Positions 51,362 to 60,419 of a stretch of 64,000 nucleotides of DNA are shown piece by piece (position 1 is the stretch's first letter; the number at the start of each line of letters is the position of its first letter). The DNA is from Treponema sp. (GTDB lineage: Bacteria; Spirochaetota; Spirochaetia; Treponematales; Treponemataceae), in the NCBI GenBank assembly GCA_017484285.1, contig JAFUTH010000024.1, forward strand, positions 1-64,000, in the 5' to 3' direction. A program made the position numbers and the translations under genes. The notes below the pieces were generated by a model. The model saw only the letters and a list, made by a program, of their open reading frames with translations, did not search any database and was not told the origin of the DNA.

Positions 51362-51385
51362 TAACAAAATAATAAGAGAATTGTG

Positions 51386-51412
51386 TTCACTTTTTTTGCC
51401 AAATGCCGATAC
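51386..51412 (+). promoter_or_regulatory. Sigma-28-like promoter, leaderless type
   Basis: TTCACTTT (51386-51393), 11 bp, GCCGATAC (51405-51412), then 7 nt to the ATG at 51420. No Shine-Dalgarno sequence. Confidence 0.45.
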
Positions 51413-51419
51413 TTGATGT

Positions 51420-52148
51420 ATGAAAAAGATTTTGATTTTGACGGGATTTCTGACTCTTTTTTCACTGGTGACCGCGCCAGTTTTCGCGAAAGACAAAACG
51501 CCCGCACCCGACACATACGAATACGATTTGGCAGTCACCGGAATCAGCGGAGTGCGCGCGCCATACCTCACAAACAATTACATTGTCTTTACCGCTCCCG
51601 TCACGTCAAACTCAATCGGAATCGCCTTTGATTTCGAAGAATTCAGAACGATTCACTATTTCCAGCTCAGAAAAAACTACGGCTACGAGGGAGATGTCAC
51701 CTCATCGTACTACTTCTACATTCTCGAAGCGCCCAAAAAACTCTCACGCGTAAGCTACCGGCTCATCATCGACGGCTTGTGGACGATTGACCCGAACAAT
51801 GAGCACGTCACCTACAACGAGCAAGAAAACTACGCGCTTTCATACATTGATTTGCCGCCCGCAGTGATTGAAATCACCGAAAAACTCGAGAACGGACTCA
51901 CGCACTTTGTCTGCCACGGCGAAAGCGGTCAAAAAATCCGTCTCGGCGGCACGTTCACGAACTGGGACAGCTGGATTTACGAAATGAAAGAAACCGTTCC
52001 GGGTAAATACGAAATAGACATTCCGCTCCACCCCGGCACGTACTACTACGCGTTCTACAACGGAATCACCGCGTTCCTAGACGAAACAAATCCGTCCCGT
52101 GGCTACTCCACTGACGGACGGATTGTAAGTTGCATCACGATAAAATAA
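51420..52148 (+). CDS. Exported protein with a CBM48/AMPK-type glycogen-binding-like domain
   Basis: 242 aa with a signal peptide (about 1-22). The C-terminal 95 residues resemble a carbohydrate-binding module of the AMPK-beta type: IRLGGTFTNWDSWIYEM, GKYEIDIPLHPGTYYYAFY and a final strand. The N-terminal half is unassigned. It probably acts in the periplasm or envelope. Divergent from the TPR gene; both have sigma-28-like elements. Confidence 0.7.
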   Translation: MKKILILTGFLTLFSLVTAPVFAKDKTPAPDTYEYDLAVTGISGVRAPYLTNNYIVFTAPVTSNSIGIAFDFEEFRTIHYFQLRKNYGYEGDVTSSYYFYILEAPKKLSRVSYRLIIDGLWTIDPNNEHVTYNEQENYALSYIDLPPAVIEITEKLENGLTHFVCHGESGQKIRLGGTFTNWDSWIYEMKETVPGKYEIDIPLHPGTYYYAFYNGITAFLDETNPSRGYSTDGRIVSCITIK

Positions 52149-52149
52149 A

Positions 52150-52184
52150 TTGAAAATTGAAAACGGAAAGTTGAAAATTTAAAA
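52150..52184 (+). repeat. Heptad word repeat (copy 3)
   Basis: Five consecutive 7-bp words: TTGAAAA, TTGAAAA, CGGAAAG, TTGAAAA, TTTAAAA. It begins 1 bp after one stop codon and runs into the ffh stop codon on the other strand. Confidence 0.65.
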
Positions 52185-53594
52185 CCTTCCGAATTTTCCT
52201 GCCAGCTTCGACAAATCGCCGAGCTTGCTCAAATCACCCAAGCCGCCGAGACCGTCTCCGCCCATGCCGCCCATTTGCTGCATGAGACGAGCCTGCATTC
52301 CCTTGTTTCGGGTGAGTTTTTTCATGGTGAGTTTGGTTTTCTCAAACTGTTTGAGCAATTTGTTCACTTCGGCAACGCTCGTTCCGCTTCCGGCAGCGAT
52401 TCGCTTTCGGCGGGCAGGACCGATAATCAAGTGATTTGCGCGCTCTTTTTTTGTCATTGACTGGATAATCGCCTTTTGGTGCGCGATTCCCGACATGTCG
52501 AGTTTGCTTTCATCGATTTGACCAGCGAGTCCCGGAATCATGTCCATGAGCGAAGACAGGCTTCCCATTTTGCCGACGCTCTCAAACTGCGTGAGCATGT
52601 CGTCAAGCGTGAACTCGTTGCGAGCCATCTTTTGCTCGAGTTTTTTTGCCTGCTCAATGTCGACCGTTTCCTGCGCTTTTTCAACGAGCGAAACGATGTC
52701 GCCCATGCCGAGGATTCGGCTTGCGATTCGCTCTGGGTGGAACGGCTCAAAGTCTTCTGTTTTTTCGCCTGTACCGATGAACAAAATCGGCTTGTCGGTG
52801 ATTGATTTTAAAGAAAGTGCCGCACCGCCTCGCGCGTCAGAGTCGAATTTGGTGAGGATAACGCCCGTAAGCCCGAGCTGCTCGTCAAATGATTTTGCGA
52901 TGTCAACCGCATTCTGACCCGTCATTGAGTCGGCGACAAGAATCGTCTCCACCGGGTCAACGGCTTTTTTGACATCGACGAGTTCTTTCATCATTGATTC
53001 GTCAATCTGCAAGCGACCTGCCGTATCAACGATGATTGTATCGATTCCGTTCTTTTTTGCGTGAGAAATCGCGTTCTTTGCGACCTTTACCGCGTCTTTC
53101 GCGCCTTCTTCAAGGTACACGGGAACGCCTATTTTGTCTCCAAGTTGCTTTAACTGCTCAATTGCCGCCGGACGAACCAAGTCACAGGCGACCAAAAGCG
53201 GCTTTCGACCATTTTTTGCAAGCCGCGCCGCCAGTTTGTGCGCCGCCGTGGTTTTACCTGCACCCTGCAAACCGAGCAAAAGAATGACCGACTGCGTGTC
53301 AGGACCTTTGAGCTGCAAATCGACCTTTGTGTCACCCAGAAGCTTTACGATTCGGTCGTAGATGATTTTGGTGAACTGCTGACCAGGATTGACCGCGCGG
53401 AGAACCTTTTCGCCCTTCGCCTCTTCAATCGTCGCGTTTACAAAACGGCGCACCACCCGAAGATTGACATCGGCTTCGAGCAACGCCATTTTAATCTGCT
53501 CAACGGTCTCTTCGATATTTTTTTCAGTGATTTTTGACTTGCCGCTCACCGAGCGCATAATGTCACTGAATGTGTTCGTAATTTTCTCTAACAT
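52179..53594 (-). CDS. ffh: Signal recognition particle GTPase Ffh
   Basis: 471 aa. NG domain with LLGLQGAGKTTAAHKLA, VDTAGRLQID and the TKFDSDARGG motif, then a methionine-rich M domain (about 320-471) ending in a Gly/Met-rich tail. Together with SRP RNA it brings nascent membrane proteins to the translocon; no SRP RNA gene is seen here. Start ATG with an AAAGGA site; 14 bp after gpsA. Confidence 0.95.
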   Translation of the reverse strand: MLEKITNTFSDIMRSVSGKSKITEKNIEETVEQIKMALLEADVNLRVVRRFVNATIEEAKGEKVLRAVNPGQQFTKIIYDRIVKLLGDTKVDLQLKGPDTQSVILLLGLQGAGKTTAAHKLAARLAKNGRKPLLVACDLVRPAAIEQLKQLGDKIGVPVYLEEGAKDAVKVAKNAISHAKKNGIDTIIVDTAGRLQIDESMMKELVDVKKAVDPVETILVADSMTGQNAVDIAKSFDEQLGLTGVILTKFDSDARGGAALSLKSITDKPILFIGTGEKTEDFEPFHPERIASRILGMGDIVSLVEKAQETVDIEQAKKLEQKMARNEFTLDDMLTQFESVGKMGSLSSLMDMIPGLAGQIDESKLDMSGIAHQKAIIQSMTKKERANHLIIGPARRKRIAAGSGTSVAEVNKLLKQFEKTKLTMKKLTRNKGMQARLMQQMGGMGGDGLGGLGDLSKLGDLSKLAGKFGRF

Positions 53595-53608
53595 GTGCTG
53601 CTATTCCT

Positions 53609-54679
53609 TTACTCTTCTGACGAAATCTTTCCCTGAATCATCAGTTCCTGCAAGAACGTCATTGGCTCGATTTCTTTGTTGAGGATTCGGTACAAGCCGT
53701 CGCAAATCGTGAGCTTTAAATTGTGCTCTTCGGCGATTTGATGCACGAATTTACACGCGACCGCTCCTTCTGACAAATAACCAATTTCGCCAATGCGCGC
53801 GATTAAGTCATCAAGATTTTTGAATTTTGAAAGAATATCGGTTTTGATGATGTCCTGCCCAAAACGGCGGTTACGACCATACTTTGAGCGACAGGTAACG
53901 TCCAAATCGCCCACGCCCGCGATTGACGTGAATGTTTCGGCATGGGTCGCGCCCATTGCAAAACCAATCTGCTGGATTTCGTTTAATCCTGCGGCAAGAA
54001 GAAGACTTTCGGCATTATCGCCGAAGATGTCAGAATGCTCGCTTACCGCGTCCAATGCACCGTACACAACCGCAATGACATTTTTTGCCGCCGCGCAAAT
54101 CTGAACACCGATTACATCAAGTGAAGAATATGCCATGAGACCAGGAACACGGAGCAATTCGCGGAATTTGATTGAATTTAAAGCGTGTTCGCTCGCCGCA
54201 ATAAGCCCCGTGAGCTTTCCCATTGCGACTTCCTCTGCGTGAGAAGGACCTGAAACATAGACGAGCGAGTGTTTGTAGCATTCGGGAAGCACATCTTCGA
54301 GCGTTTCAAGAATGAGCCGCGGGCCTTTTTCAGAAGCGACGAAGCCTTTCGTAAGCACGCCGATGACCGTCTCGCCATTTTTGATTGACGGCACAGAAGC
54401 TATCTGTTTTGCCGTTGACGCGATGAAGAGCGACGGAGACGCCAAAATGAGATATTCTTTGCCGTTCGCGACTTCGGCGATGTCGATAGAAGCCGTGAGA
54501 TTTTCCGAAAGCGGATAGCCCGGAAGATAGCGTTTGTTCTCGTGCTCATTGTTGATGCCGTCAACGACATCTTGCTCGCGTGCCCAAATCTGCACTTTGT
54601 GACCGCCCCGCGCAATCGCCTGCGCCAAGCCTGAGCCCCATGCACCTGCACCAATTACACCTACACTCTTTGGTTTCAT
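53609..54679 (-). CDS. gpsA: Glycerol-3-phosphate dehydrogenase [NAD(P)+]
   Basis: 356 aa. Reduces dihydroxyacetone phosphate to glycerol-3-phosphate for phospholipid synthesis. N-terminal Rossmann motif VIGAGAWGSGLAQAIA, GPSHAEEVA, AAAKNVIAV with the catalytic lysine, and GVGDLDVTCRS. Length is normal. Followed closely by ffh. Confidence 0.94.
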   Translation of the reverse strand: MKPKSVGVIGAGAWGSGLAQAIARGGHKVQIWAREQDVVDGINNEHENKRYLPGYPLSENLTASIDIAEVANGKEYLILASPSLFIASTAKQIASVPSIKNGETVIGVLTKGFVASEKGPRLILETLEDVLPECYKHSLVYVSGPSHAEEVAMGKLTGLIAASEHALNSIKFRELLRVPGLMAYSSLDVIGVQICAAAKNVIAVVYGALDAVSEHSDIFGDNAESLLLAAGLNEIQQIGFAMGATHAETFTSIAGVGDLDVTCRSKYGRNRRFGQDIIKTDILSKFKNLDDLIARIGEIGYLSEGAVACKFVHQIAEEHNLKLTICDGLYRILNKEIEPMTFLQELMIQGKISSEE

Positions 54680-54701
54680 TCGTATCCTCGATTATGCTTT
54701 T

Positions 54702-55151
54702 TTAGAACCAGCACGAAGCCTCGTCGGTCCAATCGATAAGCTCTTCCGGTTTGAAAAAAAGATTTATTTCGCGCTCAGCACTTTCGTTAGAGTCTGAGGC
54801 ATGGATAATGTTGTGATTTGTGTGCGAGCAAAAATCGCCGCGGATTGTGCCGGGAAGCGCCTCGCTTGGTTTTGTAGCGCCCACGACCTTTCGGACGAGC
54901 GAAACGCAGTCTTCGTTATTAAGCTGCCAAACCATCGCCACTACGGGCGCACTCGTAATGTATGAAACTAAATCGTTGTAAAAAGATTTTCCGGCGTGCT
55001 CAGCGTAGTGCTTTGTGGCAAGCTCAGGAGAAATGTTCATGAGTTTTAAGCCGACCAATTTTAAGCCTTTGTTTTCAAGGCGCGTAATCACTTGTCCAAC
55101 AAGCCTGCGGTTCAATACGCCCGGCTTGCACATTGCAAAACATCTTGTCAT
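54702..55151 (-). CDS. ndk: Nucleoside diphosphate kinase
   Basis: 149 aa. Balances nucleoside triphosphate pools. KPGVL near the N-terminus, RGDFCSHTNHNIIHASDS with the phospho-accepting His. The C-terminus is slightly longer than in Escherichia coli and ends DEASCWF. The ATG at 55151 is preferred to an in-frame TTG nine bases earlier. No Shine-Dalgarno sequence; the promoter predicts a leader of only about 3 nt. Confidence 0.93.
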   Translation of the reverse strand: MTRCFAMCKPGVLNRRLVGQVITRLENKGLKLVGLKLMNISPELATKHYAEHAGKSFYNDLVSYITSAPVVAMVWQLNNEDCVSLVRKVVGATKPSEALPGTIRGDFCSHTNHNIIHASDSNESAEREINLFFKPEELIDWTDEASCWF

Positions 55152-55160
55152 AGTCTTCAA

Positions 55161-55189
55161 AGTATATAACAGGTCGGCTGATTTTACAA
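55161..55189 (-). promoter_or_regulatory. Promoter of ndk
   Basis: Minus strand TTGTAA (55184-55189), 17 bp, TATACT (55161-55166), 9 nt before the ATG. Confidence 0.6.
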
Positions 55190-55204
55190 CTCAAGAATAT
55201 GATA

Positions 55205-56578
55205 CTACAAAATGTATCTACTCAAATCCTGGTCTTTGACCACACCCGTGAGTTTTTCGTCGACATAGGCGGCGTCAACATTGAGCGTTTCGCCTGCGTG
55301 CTCGTCGGCGTCAAAACTGATTTCTTCGAGCACTTTTTCCATGATTGTGTGGAGACGGCGCGCACCGATGTTCTCGCTTCTGGAATTGAGTTCTTCGGCA
55401 AGCTCACTCATGCGGTCGATTGAATCTTCGGTAAAGACAATCTTCACGCCCTCAGTTTCCAAAAGCGCCGAATACTGCTTGGTAAGCGCGTTCTTCGGCT
55501 CAGTGAGAATCCGCTTGAAGTCAGATTTTGAAAGCGACTCCAGTTCCACGCGGAGCGGGAATCGCCCCTGCAATTCGGGAATCAAATCACTCGGAGCGGC
55601 AAGACTGAACGCACCCGCCGCGATAAAGAGAATGTGCGTGGTATCGACAACACCGAATTTTGTGTTGACCTTAGAGCCTTCCACAATCGGGAGAATGTCG
55701 CGCTGAACACCCTCGCGGCTCACCTGCCCGCTTGAATTCGCGTTCTTGGTGGCGATTTTGTCGATTTCGTCGATGAAGATGATTCCGCTCTGCTCCACGC
55801 GCTCTTTCGCCTTGTCAGCAACTTTGTCGGCATCAATCATCGAGTCCAAGACTTCTTCGGTGAGGATTTTTCGTGCCTCGCGCACCGTGACTTCCTTTTT
55901 TTTGTGCGTGCGACCTGAAAGCATGTTCTGAATTTCCATCATGCCGCTCTGTAAGTCGTCCATTGAGCCACCCGCGATGATTTCCATGCTCGGCATTGAG
56001 TTCTGCCTTCGAACGGTAAGCTCCACCTCGCGGTCTTCGAGTTTTCCTTCGCGGAGCATTTGGCGGAATTTCTCGCGCGTTGAGTTATCCACGGGAGCGG
56101 GAGTTTTGTTCTCGCCCTCGCCCTTTTCACCGTCTTTTTTTTCGTTCTTTTCGCCCGTTCCCGGAAGAAGCAGGTCGAGCAATTTTTCTTCGACTTTGGG
56201 AACGCTCGCCTCGCGCATTGAGTCCTCAACTTCTTTTTTGACATTGTTGAAGCCCACAGCCATCAAATCGCGAACCATAGACTCGACATCGCGCCCCACA
56301 TAGCCGACTTCGGTGTACTTCGTTGCCTCAACTTTGATAAACGGCGCGTTCACGAGTTTTGCCAATCGGCGGGCAATCTCGGTTTTGCCCACGCCCGTCG
56401 GTCCAATCATGAGAATATTTTTTGGCGCAACCTCATCGCGAATGTCGTCCGCCAAGTGAATGCGGCGAATTCTGTTCCTCAGTGCGACCGCGACAGCCTT
56501 TTTTGCTTTGTCCTGCCCAATGATGTAGGCATCCAGTTTTTCAACAATTTGTTTCGGTGTAAGCCCTTCAATAGCCAT
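55205..56578 (-). CDS. hslU: HslU, ATPase subunit of the HslVU protease
   Basis: 457 aa AAA+ unfoldase. Walker [16 protein letters not shown], an intermediate domain with a Lys/Glu-rich low-complexity stretch (about 145-165), Walker [13 protein letters not shown] and a C-terminal LSRYIL that docks into HslV. The ATG at 56578 follows AAAGGA; a longer reading enters the upstream repeat. Separated from hslV by 135 bp occupied by a word repeat. Confidence 0.95.
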   Translation of the reverse strand: MAIEGLTPKQIVEKLDAYIIGQDKAKKAVAVALRNRIRRIHLADDIRDEVAPKNILMIGPTGVGKTEIARRLAKLVNAPFIKVEATKYTEVGYVGRDVESMVRDLMAVGFNNVKKEVEDSMREASVPKVEEKLLDLLLPGTGEKNEKKDGEKGEGENKTPAPVDNSTREKFRQMLREGKLEDREVELTVRRQNSMPSMEIIAGGSMDDLQSGMMEIQNMLSGRTHKKKEVTVREARKILTEEVLDSMIDADKVADKAKERVEQSGIIFIDEIDKIATKNANSSGQVSREGVQRDILPIVEGSKVNTKFGVVDTTHILFIAAGAFSLAAPSDLIPELQGRFPLRVELESLSKSDFKRILTEPKNALTKQYSALLETEGVKIVFTEDSIDRMSELAEELNSRSENIGARRLHTIMEKVLEEISFDADEHAGETLNVDAAYVDEKLTGVVKDQDLSRYIL

Positions 56579-56600
56579 AGTGTTTCCTTTTTCATTTTTA

Positions 56601-56713
56601 TCCACAGATTTTCACTGATTAGATGTTCCCCAAGCGAAAATCTTTCGCACATAAAGGAGAGACTTTCTTATAACAAAACATATAATCTGTGTTAATCTGT
56701 GAAAATCTGTGGA
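56601..56713. repeat. Palindromic word repeat, 10-bp class (copy 3)
   Basis: Left words tccacagatt and ttcactgatt (56601-56620). Right words AATCTGTGTT, AATCTGTGAA and AATCTGTGGA at 56684, 56694 and 56704, exactly 10 bp apart; the last base touches the hslV stop codon. The centre contains a GCGAAA/TTTCGC hairpin (56634-56648). It lies inside an otherwise co-directional hslV-hslU pair. Confidence 0.8.
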
Positions 56714-57253
56714 CTATATCTCTTCAACTGTAATATTCTGATTCGTATAAATACAAATATTGCCTGCGATTTTCAAGCTTCGCTCGGCGATTTCTTTTGC
56801 ACTCAAATCGCTTGAATCGAGATATGCGAGCGCGGCTGAGTAGGCGTAGTTTCCGCCACTTCCGATTGCAAGCACATCATTTTCAGGCTCGATTACATTA
56901 CCATCGCCGCTAATCAAAAGAATCTTGTTTGCGTCAGCTACAATCAGCATTGCCTCAAGTTTCTGGTACATTTTTTCGGTGCGCCACATTTTCGCAAGCT
57001 CCACGGCGGCACGAGTCAAATCGCCGTTGGATTCCTTGACTTTTTCTTCGAATTTATCGAGCAATGTGAACGCATCGGCAACGCTTCCCGCAAATCCCGT
57101 GAGAATTTTTCCGTTGTAGATTTTGCGAACCTTTCGTGCGTTGCCCTTGCAGACCGTATTTCCGAGTGTCACCTGACCGTCGCCCGCCATCGCCACCTTT
57201 CCGTTCCGCTTGACCGCAATAACGGTGGTGCTTCTGATTTCAACCTTTTCCAT
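56714..57253 (-). CDS. hslV: HslV, peptidase subunit of the HslVU protease
   Basis: 179 aa Ntn-hydrolase. The catalytic Thr is expected in [11 protein letters not shown] after removal of the first eight or so residues, a propeptide longer than in Escherichia coli. [11 protein letters not shown] and [13 protein letters not shown] are family signatures. A TATAGT directly precedes the ATG and no Shine-Dalgarno site is seen, so a slightly different start is possible. Confidence 0.94.
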   Translation of the reverse strand: MEKVEIRSTTVIAVKRNGKVAMAGDGQVTLGNTVCKGNARKVRKIYNGKILTGFAGSVADAFTLLDKFEEKVKESNGDLTRAAVELAKMWRTEKMYQKLEAMLIVADANKILLISGDGNVIEPENDVLAIGSGGNYAYSAALAYLDSSDLSAKEIAERSLKIAGNICIYTNQNITVEEI

Positions 57254-57328
57254 ACTATAAAGATAATGGAAAAAAACGCGGTCGGCAAGGGAAAAATCTT
57301 CCTGTGCGCCGTGCCTCCGTCCGAAGTC

Positions 57329-58231
57329 CTACCCCCGTGCGTGCGGGTGGGCTTTGTTGTACATCTCAATCATTTTTTCGGTGCTGATGTGGGTGTAGCG
57401 TTGCGTGGTGGAAATGCTGGAGTGCCCCAAAAGTTCCTGAACCATGCGCACATCCGCCCCGTTCGTAATCATCGCCGTGGCGAAGGTGTGGCGAAAGGCA
57501 TGCGGCGAGACATGGTGCTTTGTGCCCTCGCTCCCCGAATAGCGCGAGATAATCAGACGAAGCCCGCCCGTGGTGAGCGCGCCGCCCCGCTGATTTACAA
57601 AAATGTGCCGCTCCGTGTCAGAGTCTCCAAAACGGTTTTTGCGGTCTTCAAGGTAGGCTTTGAGCGCATTCTGCGCATCCTTTTCAAAATACACGCGGCG
57701 GTCTTTGCTCCCTTTTCCCGTGACGATTGCCGAAGAATAGTCGCCGTTAAAATCATCGAGCGTGAGCGAAACGATTTCACTTGCACGACAGCCCGAAGAA
57801 TAGAGCATTTCAAAGAGAGCCTTGTCGCGCTTTTCCCACAAAAGTTCGTTCGTCTCGGGTGCACGGCAGAGTTTGTCGATTTCAGCCCCCGTCATAAAGC
57901 GCGGAAGTTTTTTGGGATTTTTTATCGTTTTGAGTTCAAGTGCGACATTCACGCTGAGATGACCGAATTTCCGACAATAGGCAAAGAGCGAGCGAACCGA
58001 AGAAATAAATCGGTTGATTGAGGCGGCGGAACGCTTTTTTTTGGAGAGAAATCCCACACACTGCTTTAAGTCTTCAAGCTCAATATCGCTGATTTCGCGT
58101 GCAGAGCCGATAAAGGGCATTTCCTTAAACTGCGACAAATCGTTTTTGCACGCCGTGACCGTGTTCGCCGAGAGCGTGCGCACCGATTCAATATAAGAGA
58201 GAAATTCTTCGATTGCTTCCGATACCGTCAT
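57329..58231 (-). CDS. xerC: Tyrosine recombinase XerC-like
   Basis: 300 aa. N-terminal SAM-like core-binding domain (about 1-85), catalytic domain with Arg in SSGCRASEIVSL, Lys in GKGSKDRRV, HAFRHTFATAM, LGHSSISTTQRYTH with the final nucleophilic Tyr. XerC with XerD resolves chromosome dimers at dif. Its place next to hslV matches codV of Bacillus. A GCCGATAC box (58239-58246) ends 7 nt before the ATG, as at 51405, but without a good -35. Confidence 0.88.
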   Translation of the reverse strand: MTVSEAIEEFLSYIESVRTLSANTVTACKNDLSQFKEMPFIGSAREISDIELEDLKQCVGFLSKKKRSAASINRFISSVRSLFAYCRKFGHLSVNVALELKTIKNPKKLPRFMTGAEIDKLCRAPETNELLWEKRDKALFEMLYSSGCRASEIVSLTLDDFNGDYSSAIVTGKGSKDRRVYFEKDAQNALKAYLEDRKNRFGDSDTERHIFVNQRGGALTTGGLRLIISRYSGSEGTKHHVSPHAFRHTFATAMITNGADVRMVQELLGHSSISTTQRYTHISTEKMIEMYNKAHPHARG

Positions 58232-58256
58232 AGTTTTAGTATCGGCAGATTTTCAC

Positions 58257-60419
58257 TTATTCGCCCGCCATTTCCGCGAGTTTTTCTGCCTCGATTGAAG
58301 AATCACCGGCTGAATGCAAGTAATCGCAGTCGGGGTTGATGCACGATTTGTAGTTTCCGTTCTTTTTGTCGAATTTTTCGACCAAGAACCAGCCGCACTT
58401 CGGGCAATACTGGTTGTCGAGCGGCTTAAAGTGGGAAATAAAATCGCACTTTGGGTAATTCGTGCAGCCGTAGAATTCTTTGCCGCGCCCCTTTGTTTTT
58501 CGCGCGACAATTTCGCCGTCACAGCCTTCTTTGGGGCATTTTGCGAGCGGAATTGACTTTGTGTTGTGGCACTCAGGGAAGCCAGAGCATGCGAGGAAGT
58601 AGCCGAATCGACCGAGTTTTTTGACCATCGGCTTTCCGCACTTGTCGCAGATTTTGTCGGTCGGCTCGTCGAGGAAGCCTTTGATGCTTTCGACAGAAGT
58701 TTCGACTTCTTCACAGCGTTTTTTGAACGGACCGTAGAAATCGCGAATCATGTTGTTCCAGACGATGTTTCCCTGCTCAACGCCGTCAAGCGTGTTCTCG
58801 ACATCGGCGGTAAAATGCTCGTTAATGACATCGGGGAAGGCTTCGACCAAAATCTTGCAAATCATCTTTCCCAAAATGGTTGGCATGAGCTGTTTGTTGT
58901 TTCGCGTGACATAGTAGCGGTCAAGAAGCACGGAAATAATCGGCGCGTAGGTTGAAGGGCGGCCGATTCCCTTTTCTTCAAGTGTGCGGACGATAGAAGC
59001 GTCTGAATAGCGGGCAGGTCCTTGCGTGAAGTGCTGCTCTGGGTAGAACGCGTGGCTTGACTCCAACACCTCGTCTTTTTTGAGCGACGGGAGATTTCCC
59101 GTGACATCTTCTTTTGAAGAAAGCAGTTTAATGACCGAATAAAATCCCTTTTCAACAAGTTTGCTTGCAGAAACGCGGAAAAGCGCGTCACCCGCAAGGA
59201 TTTCGACAGAAGTGGTTGCCGTTTTTGCGTTCGTCATTTGGCAGGAAACGAATCGCTCCCAAATGATTGTGTACAATCGGAGTTGGTCGCGCGTGAGGTA
59301 ATCTTTTACATAGTCAGGCGTGTAGCTTGAATAAGTGGGGCGGATACATTCATGCGCGTCCTGTGCGCTTTTCCCCACCGCGTAGTGAATCGGCTCGGAC
59401 GGAAGGTTCTGCGGGAATTCCTTACCAATCCATTCGCGCACTTCGTCAAGGGCGGTCTGCGCGATTCGCACGGAGTCAGTTCGCATGTAAGTGATAAGAC
59501 CGACTCGGTTTGCGCCCATTTGGATTCCTTCGTAGAGTTGCTGGGCAATCTGCATGGTTTTTCGCGAAGTGAAGCCCAAGCGGTTTGCCGCCGCCTGCTG
59601 CATTTTTGAAGTGGTGAACGGGGCTTTTGGTCGCACTGTTTTTTCAGTCACTTTGACATCAGAAACTTTACACTCGGAATTTTTGATTTCTTCGATAATC
59701 TCATTGACGGCTTTTTCGCTCTTTAACTCAGGATTTTCGCCCTTGTATTTTGCAAGCTGAGCCGTGAATTTGGTCTTTCCTTTTTGGAAATCGGCTTCAA
59801 GCGTCCAGTATTCTTCGGGAATAAAATCTTCGACTTCTTTTTCGCGCTCACAAATGAGGCGCAATGCAACGGACTGAACTCGCCCTGCGCTCAAGCCGTT
59901 CTTGACCTTTTCCCACAAAAGCGGGCTTAAATTGTAGCCGACCAAGCGGTCAAGGACGCGGCGGGCTTTCTGCGCGTTCACCTTGCTTTCGACGATTTCA
60001 CCAGGGTGCTTTACCGCCTCTTTGATTGCCACGGGCGTGATCTCGTTGAAGACGATTCGTTTGATGTCGGCTTCGGTTTTGTCTTTAAGCGCATTGTTCA
60101 AGTGCCAGGCGATTGCCTCTCCCTCGCGGTCATTATCGGAAGCGAGCAGGACATGTGTTGATTTTTTTGCGTCTTTCTGGAGTTCTTTTAAAAGCTTGGC
60201 ACGCCCGCGAACCGTGATGTATTCGGGCTGGAAGTCGTTTTCGACATTGACCGCCATGCGTGACTTTGGCAAGTCAATCAAGTGCCCCATCGATGCTTTG
60301 ACCGTGTAGCCGGGACCAAGATATTTTTCGATGGTGGTTGCCTTCGCAGGGGACTCCACGATTACAAGCGTTGATTCTTTGGGTTCTTTTTTCGTTGTTT
60401 TTTCTTTTGCCTTAGCCAT
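58257..60419 (-). CDS. topA: DNA topoisomerase I
   Basis: 720 aa type IA enzyme that relaxes negative supercoils. TOPRIM motif LVIVESPAKATTIEKYLG near residue 20, catalytic Tyr in VGLITYMRTDS, and three C-terminal zinc-binding modules (starting CDKCGKPM, CPKEGCDG, CPKCGWFL). The ATG at 60419 overlaps the dprA stop by 8 bp, implying coupling. Confidence 0.95.
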   Translation of the reverse strand: MAKAKEKTTKKEPKESTLVIVESPAKATTIEKYLGPGYTVKASMGHLIDLPKSRMAVNVENDFQPEYITVRGRAKLLKELQKDAKKSTHVLLASDNDREGEAIAWHLNNALKDKTEADIKRIVFNEITPVAIKEAVKHPGEIVESKVNAQKARRVLDRLVGYNLSPLLWEKVKNGLSAGRVQSVALRLICEREKEVEDFIPEEYWTLEADFQKGKTKFTAQLAKYKGENPELKSEKAVNEIIEEIKNSECKVSDVKVTEKTVRPKAPFTTSKMQQAAANRLGFTSRKTMQIAQQLYEGIQMGANRVGLITYMRTDSVRIAQTALDEVREWIGKEFPQNLPSEPIHYAVGKSAQDAHECIRPTYSSYTPDYVKDYLTRDQLRLYTIIWERFVSCQMTNAKTATTSVEILAGDALFRVSASKLVEKGFYSVIKLLSSKEDVTGNLPSLKKDEVLESSHAFYPEQHFTQGPARYSDASIVRTLEEKGIGRPSTYAPIISVLLDRYYVTRNNKQLMPTILGKMICKILVEAFPDVINEHFTADVENTLDGVEQGNIVWNNMIRDFYGPFKKRCEEVETSVESIKGFLDEPTDKICDKCGKPMVKKLGRFGYFLACSGFPECHNTKSIPLAKCPKEGCDGEIVARKTKGRGKEFYGCTNYPKCDFISHFKPLDNQYCPKCGWFLVEKFDKKNGNYKSCINPDCDYLHSAGDSSIEAEKLAEMAGE

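Noticed and set aside
57243..57256. TATAGT next to the hslV ATG as another leaderless promoter
   Set aside because: The box touches the ATG with no spacer, so transcription would start inside the gene; the 6-nt rule seen elsewhere fails.
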